A stretch of DNA of 64,000 nt from contig NZ_CP135922.1 of the NCBI RefSeq assembly GCF_032399705.1, positions 5,208,001 to 5,272,000 of the forward strand. The letters run 5' to 3'. Below the pieces are notes generated by a model. That model saw only the letters and a program-made list of their open reading frames with translations, did not search any database and was not told where the DNA came from. Every line of letters starts with the position of its first letter. Position 1 is the first letter of the stretch. Of this stretch, positions 1 to 8,537 are shown piece after piece. The position numbers were made by a program, and so were the translations under genes. This DNA comes from Paenibacillus sp. BIC5C1 (GTDB lineage Bacteria; Bacillota; Bacilli; Paenibacillales; Paenibacillaceae).

Positions 1-66
1 CTGCATTCAATTCCTTATTGTAAACGATAGGGAGGTCAGATTGAAAGAAACGTGTTCATCTAATTT

Positions 67-564
67 CTACACTTGATACCTCCATTTCTTCAACATGTCT
101 AATGCTACTTCCAGAAGCTTGCTTGGGTTATGTGAGATTTGCATTTCAATAATTTGTTGACACCTAAGGTTTTGTAAATCCGATAACCTATCCATCATTT
201 GTTCCAGCAACATAAATGACTGCGCGCTCACTTCCAGACTGGAATCACCGATAAATGGAATAATGTTCTCAATATGTACTATGTAATCCAGATTTTCAAG
301 AGCGTATAGCAATGTGCCTCTGCTTCCTGATGTCTTGGAGTCGGTGATGACTTCAATTAACGGTTCAACTGCTCGATCATCTCCAATGTCAGATAAAGCG
401 ATAGCAATTGTGTTGCGTAATATGGTGTTGTCCGTAGATTTCAGGAGTTCAATCAAGAAAGCGAATTGAGTTATATCCTTTTTTTCACCAATATATGATA
501 TTTGTTTAACAACGCCTTCCATATCTCCTTGGGAAAGATGCTTTTGTATCATGTTTGTATACAT
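67..564 (-). CDS. HEAT-repeat protein
   Basis: Small soluble protein of about 165 residues built of HEAT-like helical repeats. The repeat signature NTIAIALSDIGDDRAVEPLI (about residues 55-75) is typical of PBS-lyase/HEAT domains, and a second unit follows around LLYALENLDY. There is no signal peptide or membrane segment, so it is probably cytoplasmic. Such repeats are protein-binding scaffolds, and no enzymatic motif is visible. The start is uncertain. A GTG at 579 abuts the AGGAG directly, which is too close, while the ATG at 564 lies about 14 bases away, which is a little far. I use 564. The gene stands alone and its partner is unknown. Confidence 0.7.
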   Translation of the reverse strand: MYTNMIQKHLSQGDMEGVVKQISYIGEKKDITQFAFLIELLKSTDNTILRNTIAIALSDIGDDRAVEPLIEVITDSKTSGSRGTLLYALENLDYIVHIENIIPFIGDSSLEVSAQSFMLLEQMMDRLSDLQNLRCQQIIEMQISHNPSKLLEVALDMLKKWRYQV

Positions 565-778
565 TGTACGTTGTATCACTCCTCATTTTGTTAGAATAAA
601 GCTCTCCATAATAATATCGGTCATTTCCTTATTTTAGGATGTAGTATAATGGTCCTTATAATGTCGGGACTATTTTCCTCATCCACATCTCTTGTCCTAA
701 GCAATTGTATATTTCAACCAGATCAGGAACAGGCTAAGAAATACGACACATGATTTGGTACAGAAAGGAATACAACCA

Positions 779-1345
779 ATGGACTGGATATGGAAATCCA
801 TCTTGCTTGTACTGATTGGCATGATTCTGTTGCGGATTGCTGGACGTAAATCCATATCGCAAATGAGTGTAGCCACGACGGTCATTATTATCTCAATCGG
901 AACAACGATTGTGCAGCCAATTGCGAATCATGAGTTAGGCAAAGCGATCGGATCAGCGGCGGTGTTTATCCTCACACTTCTGATCGTTGAACAATTGCAA
1001 TTGAAATTTAATTGGTTTGAAAAACTGATGAGCGGAAAATCGAAGGTTGTTGTGGAAGATGGGAAGTTAAATCTGCCGAATTTGAAACGCATGCGCTTTT
1101 CCGTGGACCAATTGGAGATGCAACTGCGGGAAAAAGGAATTACAAGTATTGCCGATCTGGAAACGGCCACGGTGGAGCCAAACGGACAACTCGGATACGT
1201 GCTCAAACGGCACGCACGCCCAGTAACCATAGGTGATCTGGAAGCACTCCTGAAGCAAGGTACATGGCCCACGGAATCCAAGGAACTGTTCCAGGAGGTC
1301 ATCCAGGACGGACACTCGCGCCCCATTGACTCCAAGATACAGTAA
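779..1345 (+). CDS. DUF421 (YetF-like) membrane protein
   Basis: Membrane protein with two to three N-terminal hydrophobic segments (residues about 1-25, 30-50 and 55-75), then a soluble C-terminal domain. The motif LRIAGRKSISQMS near residue 17 and the LPNLKRMRFSVDQL segment in the soluble part are hallmarks of the DUF421/YetF family. The family is widespread in Bacillales and several members are sporulation- or germination-linked. The biochemical role is not established. I chose the ATG at 779 because AAAGGA at 764-769 is well spaced from it; an in-frame TTG at 755 lies upstream of that ribosome site and is unlikely to be used. A hairpin terminator follows directly. Confidence 0.85.
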   Translation: MDWIWKSILLVLIGMILLRIAGRKSISQMSVATTVIIISIGTTIVQPIANHELGKAIGSAAVFILTLLIVEQLQLKFNWFEKLMSGKSKVVVEDGKLNLPNLKRMRFSVDQLEMQLREKGITSIADLETATVEPNGQLGYVLKRHARPVTIGDLEALLKQGTWPTESKELFQEVIQDGHSRPIDSKIQ

Positions 1346-1348
1346 ATG

Positions 1349-1386
1349 AAAAAGACACCCGAAGGATTCATTCAGGTGTCTTTTAA
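1349..1386 (+). terminator. Rho-independent terminator of the DUF421 gene
   Basis: Inverted repeat AAAAGACACC / GGTGTCTTTT separated by about 15 bases, just after the stop of the DUF421 gene. The A and T tracts on both sides let it also serve the convergent ssuD-like gene. Confidence 0.8.
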
Positions 1387-1411
1387 TTTTCACTGGTAAT
1401 CCCTTATGAAA

Positions 1412-2572
1412 TTAGGACTTAAAAGTAACTTCCGTTTTGACCGGGTGGTCCGGAATGTTGTTATTGGCAATGATCTCTCCAAATGGACCAACAAAGGAAT
1501 GATCGCCGCATTCTCCATGTTGCGAGTACTGAAGTTTTGGAAACAGCAGTTCGGCCGTACGATAACATTCTTCCAGATGCGGATAACCGGATAAAATGAA
1601 AGTCTCAATCCCCAAATCTTCATATTCTCTGATTTTGGCTGCCACCTGATCGGGATCACCCACAAGTGCGGTTCCGGCACCACCTCTAACCAATCCGATC
1701 CCCGCCCACAGATTGGGGCTAATCTCTAGGTTGGAGCGATCCCCATTATGCAGCCTGGCCATTCTCTGCTGGCCCACGGAATCCATGCGGGCATAGATCT
1801 TCTGGGCAGCGGCTATTGTATCCTCATCCAGATGGGAGATTAGCTCATTTGCGGCCTTCCATGCTTCATCTGCTGTCGGACGTACAATAACATGCATACG
1901 TATGCCAAAACGAATGCTTCTTCCTCTTTTCGAAGCCAGCTCCCGCATTTGATGAATTTTAGCTTGCACCTGACTTGGTGGTTCACCCCACGTTAGATAT
2001 ACATCGACATGATCTGCTGCCACTTCCATTGCAGCATCCGAGGAACCTCCAAAATAGAGTGGTGGATGTGGCTGTTGGATGGTCGGATACAGGACGGAAC
2101 CACCCTTAACCTTCAGATATTTGCCTTCATAGTCAACCGCCTCTCCCTGCAATTCCTTGCGCCAAATGGTCAGAAATTCATCAGCTAACACATAGCGCTC
2201 ATCGTGGTCCAGGAACAGCCCTTCGCCTTCAAGCTCAATGGGATCTCCACCAGCCACCACATTGATCAGCAGTCTTCCTTTGGAGAAACGATCCAGTGTT
2301 GCGGCCATGCGGGCAGCTGTAGTAGGCATCATCAGTCCCGGACGCGCAGCGACGAGAAACTTGAGCCTTTCCGTGGAAGAAATCAGCGATGAAGCCACAA
2401 TCCACGCATCTTCACACGACTTTCCCGTAGGTAACAAAACACCGGCATATCCTAGTTCATCCGCGGCTTGTGCCACCTGCTTGCAGTAGTGATAACTGAC
2501 CGCCCGGGCTCCTTCTTTTGTTCCAAGATACCTGCCATCCCCGTGTGTGGGAATAAACCAAAACAGTTCCAT
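1412..2572 (-). CDS. ssuD: FMNH2-dependent alkanesulfonate monooxygenase (SsuD-like)
   Basis: Bacterial luciferase-like (LLM) flavin monooxygenase of 386 residues, the usual SsuD length. The start [17 protein letters not shown], the segment [11 protein letters not shown] near 55, [13 protein letters not shown] near 100 and the C-terminal [18 protein letters not shown] are characteristic of SsuD. These enzymes cleave C1-C14 alkanesulfonates to aldehyde and sulfite using reduced FMN from a separate reductase, and work under sulfate starvation. The ssuABC transporter and the reductase SsuE are not adjacent, so FMNH2 supply and uptake must be encoded elsewhere. The gene is single, convergent with the DUF421 gene and divergent from a TetR regulator 230 bp away. 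The exact sulfonate substrate cannot be read from sequence. Confidence 0.9.
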   Translation of the reverse strand: MELFWFIPTHGDGRYLGTKEGARAVSYHYCKQVAQAADELGYAGVLLPTGKSCEDAWIVASSLISSTERLKFLVAARPGLMMPTTAARMAATLDRFSKGRLLINVVAGGDPIELEGEGLFLDHDERYVLADEFLTIWRKELQGEAVDYEGKYLKVKGGSVLYPTIQQPHPPLYFGGSSDAAMEVAADHVDVYLTWGEPPSQVQAKIHQMRELASKRGRSIRFGIRMHVIVRPTADEAWKAANELISHLDEDTIAAAQKIYARMDSVGQQRMARLHNGDRSNLEISPNLWAGIGLVRGGAGTALVGDPDQVAAKIREYEDLGIETFILSGYPHLEECYRTAELLFPKLQYSQHGECGDHSFVGPFGEIIANNNIPDHPVKTEVTFKS

Positions 2573-2802
2573 AGGTATGTCCTCATTCCTATCCTTATAT
2601 TTTATTTTTCCGATTGATTTGCTATGTTTTATTTATTATGATAGCTATTATCTGTTGGATATCAACGATCAATTAGGCAGAATCTGACGGTTAAACAACG
2701 CATTTGACCGATGTGTTGCGAAATGTCTTATTCATCTACATTCCCAAACCATTTGAAGGCTCAACAAAGTTGATCAATCCGTAGTTTTCGAGGTGATGAG
2801 AA

Positions 2803-3405
2803 GTGAATGAATCCCGTGGAGTGGATCGAAGAATTTTGAGGACCCGTGTGATGATTTCCAAAGCTCTCCTGAAAATTCTGCCACAAAAAGCCTACACCGA
2901 AATTAGTGTCGTGGACATCGCCGAACAAGCGAATATCAATCGCTCTACCTTTTACGCCCACTTTCTGGACAAGGATGATTTATTGGATAGCATGGTGAAT
3001 GAGAAATTTCAACTGCTTGAGGAATTATTGGCGGAACGGAATGCTCATCTTGGGAGCCTGCCTTCATTTAACGAGCCAGATCCCATTTTTGCAGTATTGT
3101 TCGAACATATTTTGGAACATGATGAATTCTATCGGGTGATGGTACTCATTAATCCTGCCGGGAATTTCAACAGCCGATTGAAAGAAGTGATTAGAGAGAT
3201 GTTTTTGGATCGAATTTCCCAATTAGGCATGGAGCAAAAAGAAGTACCTCTGGATTTTTTACTGGATCATATCAGCTTCTCCACCATTGGAATTATTCAC
3301 AAATGGCTTGCTGACAGCAAGGTAAACTCACCTCATCATATGGCGCTTCAATTGACCCGCATAGCTCTGTTAGGAACATATAAAGCGATGGGAACATCGG
3401 ATTAG
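2803..3405 (+). CDS. TetR/AcrR-family regulator
   Basis: Transcriptional regulator of 200 residues. The N-terminal helix-turn-helix is clear: TEISVVDIAEQANINRSTFYAHF at about residues 37-59, with the typical STFYxHF recognition helix. The C-terminal ligand domain resembles the TetR_C group with FxxxL...GIIxxWL (SFSTIGIIHKWL). The start is GTG at 2803, preceded by GAGGTGATGAG. It is divergent from the SsuD-like gene, a common arrangement for local control, but its target is unproven. It resembles the regulator at 58620 in architecture. Confidence 0.87.
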   Translation: MNESRGVDRRILRTRVMISKALLKILPQKAYTEISVVDIAEQANINRSTFYAHFLDKDDLLDSMVNEKFQLLEELLAERNAHLGSLPSFNEPDPIFAVLFEHILEHDEFYRVMVLINPAGNFNSRLKEVIREMFLDRISQLGMEQKEVPLDFLLDHISFSTIGIIHKWLADSKVNSPHHMALQLTRIALLGTYKAMGTSD

Positions 3406-3482
3406 AGGGAGTAGCCCCACCTCCAAAAAGGTGATGCATGGCATCTGAATACACTTGACATGTGACCCTTGACTCTGGAACA

Positions 3483-3531
3483 AAAAGAACTGTCATTTAA
3501 GCATATATTCCGCTTAAAGACAGTTCTTCTT
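3483..3531. terminator. Bidirectional hairpin terminator
   Basis: Long inverted repeat, AAGAACTGTC...GCTTAAAGACAGTTCTT, between the TetR gene and the convergent siderophore ATPase gene. The arms start at about 3485 and end at 3530, with A/T tracts on both sides. Confidence 0.75.
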
Positions 3532-3626
3532 TTGCTGCTTACTCCATAATTCCCTGTGCAACCGGAGCTATTGTGGAAGAGATAATGAGAGAACATGTGA
3601 GTTTCAACTGAAGACAGTTCTTTGTC

Positions 3627-4394
3627 TCACCGTGTACTCAAATAGGCAATACCCAAGCCACCGGTAACCGGATTTTCGTAGATTTCACATTCCACGTCGA
3701 ATACTTCGCCAATCATTTCACGGGTCAGAATATCGGCGGGTTTGCCATGAACCACAATCTGTCCCTGCTTCACGACATAGAGGTAATCGCAATACGCTGC
3801 GGCGAGTTCGAGATCATGAAGCGCAGCCAATATGCCGATATCCAGACTCCGCACAATGTTGAGGATCTGAAGCTGATATTTGATATCCAGATGATTGGTA
3901 GGCTCGTCCAATATCAGAAATTCAGGTTGCTGCGCCAGCACACGGGCGAGGACCACACGCTGCTTCTCCCCGCCGGACAGGGACACGTAATTGCGGTCTG
4001 CATGGCCGGTCAGATGTACCTTTTCCAACGCCTGCTCCACGATTTCATAATCCCTTTCATTATCCGTCTCCAGCAGTTTCTTGTGAGGAGTGCGACCCAT
4101 CATGACCATTTCACGCACAGTAAAATCAAAGCTCAATTCGTTAAACTGACCCACAACGCCCATATGCCGGGACACGACCTTGGGACTGGATTTCAAAATG
4201 TCAGTATGATCGAGAAATACTTTGCCTTGCTGTGGTTTGATCACTTTATAGATGCTCTTGAGCAGCGTTGATTTGCCACAACCATTCGGGCCAATCAGCC
4301 CGACGAATTGCTTGCCTTTCACCTGTAAAGAAATGTCCCGGATAATATCCGTGTTCAGCACCGATATGGATACATTTTCTACATTCAGTTTCAT
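3627..4394 (-). CDS. Iron-siderophore ABC transporter ATP-binding protein
   Basis: FecE/FhuC-type ATPase of 255 residues. Walker A is GPNGCGKST at about 36-44, the ABC signature is LSGGEKQRV at about 139-147, Walker B is FLILDEPTNHLD at about 158-169, and the H-loop His lies in ALHDLELAAAYCD. It powers uptake through the FecCD-type permease encoded immediately upstream, with only 2 bp between the two frames, so the pair is one operon. A Fur box lies upstream of the permease. No substrate-binding protein gene is present at this locus. The nearest one in the window (54416) sits with a different permease. Confidence 0.92.
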   Translation of the reverse strand: MKLNVENVSISVLNTDIIRDISLQVKGKQFVGLIGPNGCGKSTLLKSIYKVIKPQQGKVFLDHTDILKSSPKVVSRHMGVVGQFNELSFDFTVREMVMMGRTPHKKLLETDNERDYEIVEQALEKVHLTGHADRNYVSLSGGEKQRVVLARVLAQQPEFLILDEPTNHLDIKYQLQILNIVRSLDIGILAALHDLELAAAYCDYLYVVKQGQIVVHGKPADILTREMIGEVFDVECEIYENPVTGGLGIAYLSTR

Positions 4395-4396
4395 GT

Positions 4397-5506
4397 TTAT
4401 TTTCCTCCAAAACCGTAGCCTTTTTTGACTAACATATACATAAACATCGGCGCACCAATCATCGCTGTAATGATCCCGATCGGCAATTCAACGCTGGAAA
4501 TCAGTGATCGTGCAATAACATCCGTCCAGATCAGGAAGATGGCACCGAATAGTACGGATACTGGCATGACCTTACGATGGTCAGATCCAACCAGCCCTCT
4601 CACAATATGCGGAATAATCAACCCGACAAAACCGATCATGCCACAGCTTGCCACCATTACACCGGTGACGAGCGCCGTTAACAGCATATACAATCTGCGA
4701 TATACACTGAGATTAATCCCTAGCGTAACCGCGGCTTCGTCACCCAGCAGCATCGTATTAAGGACCCGGGATTGCAACAGAAAGAACAGAATGGCTACGA
4801 GCACAACGATGCTAATCAGCGGAAGCTTGTTCCATCCTGATGAGGCAAGACTGCCCATGGTCCAGAATGTTACGGTCTTGATGCCTTCGGCATTGTTGGC
4901 AAAATAAATGATAAAGTTCGAAAAGGCACTGCACAGTGCATTAATGACCATCCCGGCAAGCACCAGCTTGACCGATGTCATTTTCCCCCGAATACCTGCG
5001 AGAGCCAGGACCAGCAAGGATGCACCCATCGCTCCGGCAAATGCCCAGAAGGCCACCCCGGTCTGACCCAGCCAGCCAATCGCGCCGAATCCGATCAGAA
5101 TAGCAAACGTAGCCCCTAGTGAAGCTCCTGAGGAGATGCCCAGTATATACGGGTCTGCAAGTGGATTCTGCACGGCAGCCTGCATAACTGCACCACACAA
5201 AGCTAACCCGGCACCGATAAACATGGCCATCAGTACACGCGGAAAGCGAATCTGCCAGATGATATCCGTAAATGACCCCGCCTCAATCGGTGTAGATCCG
5301 AACTGAAATCCGGTTAATTTGTACAACAGAATACGATAAGAATCGGCGAGCGGAATGCTCACCTGTCCAATGGATACAGCAATCCCAACCGAAACAACCA
5401 TTACGATGATTAAAGCGGCAATCAGTACTGCAAAACCGGATTTGCTGTGAATCAGGGATTCCCTTTTTCCCATACGCTGCTTCTGAACCTGAGCCGTCTG
5501 TGCCAT
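4397..5506 (-). CDS. FecCD-family iron-siderophore ABC permease
   Basis: Polytopic permease of about 369 residues and roughly ten transmembrane helices. Family motifs include PRVLMAMFIGAGLALCGAVMQ (residues about 80-100) and NPLADPYILGISSGASLG just after it. GFVGLIIPHIVR occurs in the C-terminal third, the segment that contacts the ATPase. The reading frame extends upstream to 5644, but the extra N-terminus overlaps the Fur box. The ATG at 5506, preceded by GGGGGAAGAG, or the ATG at 5518, is the credible start. The gene is co-transcribed with the downstream ATPase. Expression is expected under iron limitation. Confidence 0.9.
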   Translation of the reverse strand: MAQTAQVQKQRMGKRESLIHSKSGFAVLIAALIIVMVVSVGIAVSIGQVSIPLADSYRILLYKLTGFQFGSTPIEAGSFTDIIWQIRFPRVLMAMFIGAGLALCGAVMQAAVQNPLADPYILGISSGASLGATFAILIGFGAIGWLGQTGVAFWAFAGAMGASLLVLALAGIRGKMTSVKLVLAGMVINALCSAFSNFIIYFANNAEGIKTVTFWTMGSLASSGWNKLPLISIVVLVAILFFLLQSRVLNTMLLGDEAAVTLGINLSVYRRLYMLLTALVTGVMVASCGMIGFVGLIIPHIVRGLVGSDHRKVMPVSVLFGAIFLIWTDVIARSLISSVELPIGIITAMIGAPMFMYMLVKKGYGFGGK

Positions 5507-5583
5507 CTCTTCCCCCATCAATTCCACTTGAATTTGAATAATAAAAATGTAGCTATTTACAAAGCATTTTCTCGGATTATAAT

Positions 5584-5598
5584 TGAGAATGATTATCT
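5584..5598. promoter_or_regulatory. Fur box upstream of siderophore permease
   Basis: TGAGAATGATTATCT matches the 7-1-7 Fur consensus TGATAATNATTATCA at 12 of 14 defined positions. It lies about 80 bp upstream of the permease start, where Fur-Fe(II) would block the promoter. The divergent MarR gene also starts downstream on the other side. Confidence 0.75.
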
Positions 5599-5710
5599 TT
5601 GTCAATTGTATATATACAAAATAAGGACATTGGAATACAACCAAAAGAGCAGGAGATTATTCTAGCTGCTCTTTTTTATCTCTTTTACACACCAATATTG
5701 AAATACGAGC

Positions 5711-5739
5711 TTGACATTAGTTTGATAACAAACTATATT
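5711..5739 (+). promoter_or_regulatory. Promoter of the MarR gene with overlapping operator
   Basis: Perfect -35 TTGACA at 5711-5716, a 17-bp spacer and -10 TATATT at 5734-5739. The spacer is almost fully occupied by an 18-bp inverted repeat. The expected transcription start would fall at or next to the ATG at 5746, implying a leaderless or nearly leaderless mRNA. Confidence 0.75.
5718..5735. promoter_or_regulatory. MarR operator 1
   Basis: TAGTTTGATAACAAACTA: inverted repeat TAGTTTG/CAAACTA between the -35 and -10 boxes of the MarR gene. A near-identical copy (16 of 18 bases) precedes the next gene at 6184. The shared site supports autorepression and joint control. Confidence 0.7.
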
Positions 5740-5745
5740 ACACAT

Positions 5746-6168
5746 ATGAAAACGACAGACGCTATATCACTCATATCCAAAATTAAAGAGAAGGTCAACC
5801 GCTTCATTTTATCCGAGATGGCTGAACAGGGAATCCAGGATCTGGCCACATCCCATGGGGATATTATCTACGCCCTGTACAATAATTCCCGAATGACCAT
5901 GGCTGAAATAGCCAAAAAAATTGGCAAGGATAAATCCACGGTCACAGCGCTTGTCGACAAATTGGTGCGTAACGGTTATGTCGCCAAAGATCGTGATGCA
6001 AAAGATTCACGGATTGTCCATGTGACATTGACTGCAAAAGGAGAAGAACTTAAACCGGTATTTGAACATATTTCACGTCGTATGCTGGACGCGTTTTATG
6101 CGGATGTTACTGAAGCGGAGAAAAAGGAACTGCTTCGAATTTTGATGAAAATTCACGGCAACTTCTAA
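5746..6168 (+). CDS. MarR-family regulator
   Basis: Winged-helix regulator of 140 residues, standard for MarR. The recognition region runs MTMAEIAKKIGKDKSTVTAL at about residues 49-68, followed by the wing VAKDRDAKDSRIVHVTLT. I take ATG 5746 as the start because the MarR fold begins there. The reading frame upstream to 5599 covers the promoter and Fur box. No Shine-Dalgarno precedes ATG 5746, in line with a leaderless transcript from the promoter at 5711. Operators in its own promoter and before the next gene suggest that it represses itself and the alpha/beta hydrolase downstream. The inducer is unknown. Confidence 0.88.
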   Translation: MKTTDAISLISKIKEKVNRFILSEMAEQGIQDLATSHGDIIYALYNNSRMTMAEIAKKIGKDKSTVTALVDKLVRNGYVAKDRDAKDSRIVHVTLTAKGEELKPVFEHISRRMLDAFYADVTEAEKKELLRILMKIHGNF

Positions 6169-6183
6169 TTTTTTTTGGATTAA

Positions 6184-6201
6184 TAGTTTGATATAAAACT
6201 A
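6184..6201. promoter_or_regulatory. MarR operator 2
   Basis: TAGTTTGATATAAAACTA, the second copy of the 18-bp inverted repeat seen at 5718. It lies between the stop of the MarR gene and the ribosome site of the hydrolase gene, so it probably controls an internal promoter for the hydrolase. Confidence 0.7.
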
Positions 6202-6220
6202 ATTTTGGAGGTTGGTTCTA

Positions 6221-7066
6221 ATGATCGATTTTACTCAATTGCTACCTGAACATGAAGTCAAAACGATAGGAAAACATGATTTGTACCTTGAAATATATGC
6301 AGGTGATACGGCTCCCCACTCGGTAAATTCAGTAACAAAGCCACCTCTCTTGTTTGTTCATGGCGCATATACAGGCAGCTGGATGTGGAGCAAATATATC
6401 CCCCACTTTGTTGAACAAGGCTGGACCTGCTACGTCATGAACCTGAGAAGTCATTACAAAAGCCGGGTAATGGACATGACGAAAATTACGTTTGAGGATT
6501 ATTTGGAGGATATCCGCGAAGTTCTGGCAGAGTGCACAACGCCTCCTGTTCTCATCGGCTTCAGCATGGGTGGAATACTCAGTCAGAAGATTGCCGAGAC
6601 AATTGCTTTAGCTGGATTGGTCGTGATTGATTCCAGTCTAAGCCAGGAAGTTCATCAATTGATTCCCTATCCTGAGGGTGATCGAATTACACCTGACATT
6701 GTTATGCCTCCCCCGGCCCGCGAAGAGCACAGCAGTATTGACGAATCTGCGGAGGACATTGCATTTCAGCGTAAATATCTGCAGATGGAGTCATCGAAGG
6801 CTTTTCTCACGTTCTCGGCGGCATTTGGGTCAAGCGGCGGTGTATCCATCAACGGCAATTTAATTACATGTCCGAGTCTGGTCATCAAAGCCGTAGAATC
6901 CGATGATGAGGAGCGAAGAGGTCAATTGACTGCAGAACAGCTAGGCGCTGAATATGCAGGGCTGTGGGATACGACCCATACCGGATTGCTCGTTGGCCAG
7001 CGATATTTGGAAGCTGTGGAGATCATTCTGAAATGGTTAAATCGGCTAGACAACATCAGTTCCTAG
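6221..7066 (+). CDS. Alpha/beta hydrolase under MarR control
   Basis: Soluble alpha/beta-fold hydrolase of 281 residues. It has the oxyanion segment LLFVHGAYTGSWMW near residue 45, the nucleophile elbow GFSMGG (Ser at about 110) and a C-terminal DTTHTGLLVG that supplies the catalytic His. There is no signal peptide. It is likely an esterase or C-C hydrolase, with unknown substrate. GGAGG at 6207-6211 with nine bases of spacing fixes the ATG at 6221; a TTG three codons earlier is too close. It follows the MarR gene by 52 bp and carries its own copy of the MarR operator, so it is the most probable regulated target, for example in stress or aromatic-compound detoxification. Confidence 0.85.
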   Translation: MIDFTQLLPEHEVKTIGKHDLYLEIYAGDTAPHSVNSVTKPPLLFVHGAYTGSWMWSKYIPHFVEQGWTCYVMNLRSHYKSRVMDMTKITFEDYLEDIREVLAECTTPPVLIGFSMGGILSQKIAETIALAGLVVIDSSLSQEVHQLIPYPEGDRITPDIVMPPPAREEHSSIDESAEDIAFQRKYLQMESSKAFLTFSAAFGSSGGVSINGNLITCPSLVIKAVESDDEERRGQLTAEQLGAEYAGLWDTTHTGLLVGQRYLEAVEIILKWLNRLDNISS

Positions 7067-7167
7067 TCTCACATAATGGATCATTTAAAAGGTACAATCG
7101 TATGTAATGTCCCATAATTGTCTCAACGGATTGGTTTGAGCATCTAAACCTTTTTCAAGTGTACGTG

Positions 7168-7196
7168 CACTTCTGGGCCCCTGCCCACATACAATA
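7168..7196 (+). promoter_or_regulatory. Sigma-K/sigma-E-type promoter of sigK
   Basis: CACT at 7168-7171, a 16-bp spacer and CATACAATA at 7188-7196. This fits the sigma-K consensus (mACm, 16 bp, CATAnnnTA) exactly, and the -10 also fits sigma-E (CATACAnT). Known sigK genes are read first by sigma-E and then by sigma-K. Confidence 0.65.
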
Positions 7197-7259
7197 AATC
7201 GACCCTGTTCCCACATGTGCTCAGGCCAGATCGTTGTAAAACTGCAGGAGGTGTCATCT

Positions 7260-7961
7260 GTGCCCGGATTGTTTACCGCAATTGCCCTGTTCATTAAAGA
7301 GTTAACGTTACTTGTCTCGTATGTCAAAAACAACGCCTTCCCCCAGCCTCTCGCTGAGGATGATGAAGCCAAACATTTACGCCTCATGGCCGAAGGAAAT
7401 GCTCATTCCCGTAATCTGCTTATTGAACACAATCTGCGCCTCGTCGCGCATATCGTCAAGAAATTTGACAATACTGGCGAAGATCAGGAAGACCTGATTT
7501 CAATTGGAACGATTGGTTTGATTAAAGCCATTGAAAGTTTTCAACAAGGAAAAGGCACTAAACTAGCTACGTTTGCTGCTCGCTGTATTGAAAATGAAAT
7601 ACTTATGCATCTTCGCTCTCTGAAGAAAACACGTAAAGACGTATCCCTTCACGATCCTATAGGAACGGACAAAGAAGGCAATGAAATTACATTAATCGAT
7701 ATTCTCGGAACAGAAGCCGACGACGTTGTAGATAAGGTGCAACTCAAGATTGAAAAAAGTAAGATTTACCGCAATCTCGACATCTTAGATGATCGGGAGA
7801 AGGAAGTTGTTATTGGCCGATTCGGCTTGGAGGCAGGCGGGGAAGAGCGCACCCAACGCGAAATAGCGAAGGAACTTGGCATCTCACGCTCCTATGTATC
7901 ACGGATTGAAAAGCGGGCGTTAATGAAACTGTATCACGAGTTTTATAAATCGAAGCAGTGA
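7260..7961 (+). CDS. sigK: Mother-cell sporulation sigma factor SigK (pro-sigma-K)
   Basis: RNA polymerase sigma factor of 233 residues. Region 2 carries [18 protein letters not shown] and [18 protein letters not shown], and region 4.2 carries [20 protein letters not shown]. The first 20 or so residues ([20 protein letters not shown]) form the hydrophobic pro-sequence removed by the SpoIVFB protease before activation, known from Bacillus subtilis. The GTG at 7260 is chosen because AGGAGGT lies 8 bases upstream and the protein then begins exactly like pro-sigma-K. The frame is uninterrupted across [18 protein letters not shown], so no skin-type element splits the gene here. A hairpin terminator follows. 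Confidence 0.95.
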   Translation: MPGLFTAIALFIKELTLLVSYVKNNAFPQPLAEDDEAKHLRLMAEGNAHSRNLLIEHNLRLVAHIVKKFDNTGEDQEDLISIGTIGLIKAIESFQQGKGTKLATFAARCIENEILMHLRSLKKTRKDVSLHDPIGTDKEGNEITLIDILGTEADDVVDKVQLKIEKSKIYRNLDILDDREKEVVIGRFGLEAGGEERTQREIAKELGISRSYVSRIEKRALMKLYHEFYKSKQ

Positions 7962-8004
7962 GAGCACAAGCTACAGGTAGTACTGATCACAATAGAGTAT
8001 AGGA

Positions 8005-8036
8005 AGCGACTTGTCTGCGGATGAGTTGCTTTTTTT
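8005..8036 (+). terminator. Terminator of sigK
   Basis: Stem AGCGACT / AGTTGCT (one G-U pair) with a 12-base loop, followed by six T residues at 8031-8036. Confidence 0.75.
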
Positions 8037-8152
8037 GTTGCGGTGTATCAGCGTTAGGTAGAAGCTTATCCACAAGTGAATAACGGAGGAACTTCGTTCA
8101 AAATTAATTTAGAATTAGAATATATTCTTTGCAGATGCCGCCAGTACGATGA

Positions 8153-8311
8153 TTAAAAATAGGACGGGTAGTATGGTTTTTTCCCATCACTTTCTGCACG
8201 GATTTGTGTAATCGTAGCCTCAGTCATAATTACCGCACGCCACAGACCGTCAATATATCCACCATTTGCAACCAAATGCCTATACTCATTAATACACCGC
8301 CGAGATAGCAA
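8153..8311 (-). pseudogene. Possible small ORF or gene remnant
   Basis: A 52-codon minus-strand frame with unusually protein-like composition (EYRHLVANGGYIDGLWRAVI, then a Lys/Tyr-rich end). It lies in the 570-bp gap between sigK and the secreted protein gene. It would start at a TTG without a Shine-Dalgarno and has a stop just upstream, so it may be the tail of a lost gene rather than an active one. No family was recognised. Confidence 0.25.
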
Positions 8312-8398
8312 GAATAGTCAAACTATCCTTATCATAATTGTACTTATTTTCTGTTAAAAACTCTCCCAAATCCCTCTCGCATAAAATGTAAATTTTTG

Positions 8399-8427
8399 TT
8401 GTTTAATTGAATATTTTACCTTATTAT
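8399..8427 (+). promoter_or_regulatory. Promoter of the large secreted protein gene
   Basis: TTGTTT at 8399-8404, a 17-bp spacer and TATTAT at 8422-8427, in an AT-rich stretch about 110 bp before the gene. Confidence 0.5.
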
Positions 8428-8448
8428 AGATTTCGAAAGGAGGACTAG

Positions 8449-8469
8449 ATGCTTTTTGACATACTCTAA
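8449..8469 (+). CDS. Possible 6-residue leader peptide (MLFDIL)
   Basis: ATG at 8449 is preceded by an excellent ribosome site (GAAAGGAGG at 8435-8443) yet runs only six codons before TAA. It lies between the promoter at 8399 and the large secreted protein gene, 68 bp before that gene. It could be an upstream leader or a decayed gene start. No downstream attenuator hairpin was evident to me. Confidence 0.3.
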   Translation: MLFDIL

Positions 8470-8537
8470 GAAACACGCTTATACCCATTCAGTCGATTTG
8501 TTTTGCAATTCATTTATTTTCTGGGAGGAAAATGATT

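Noticed and set aside
5507..5644. 46-residue N-terminal extension of the siderophore permease
   Set aside because: It would include the Fur box as coding sequence and has no membrane-protein logic; starts at 5506 or 5518 have ribosome-site-like sequence.
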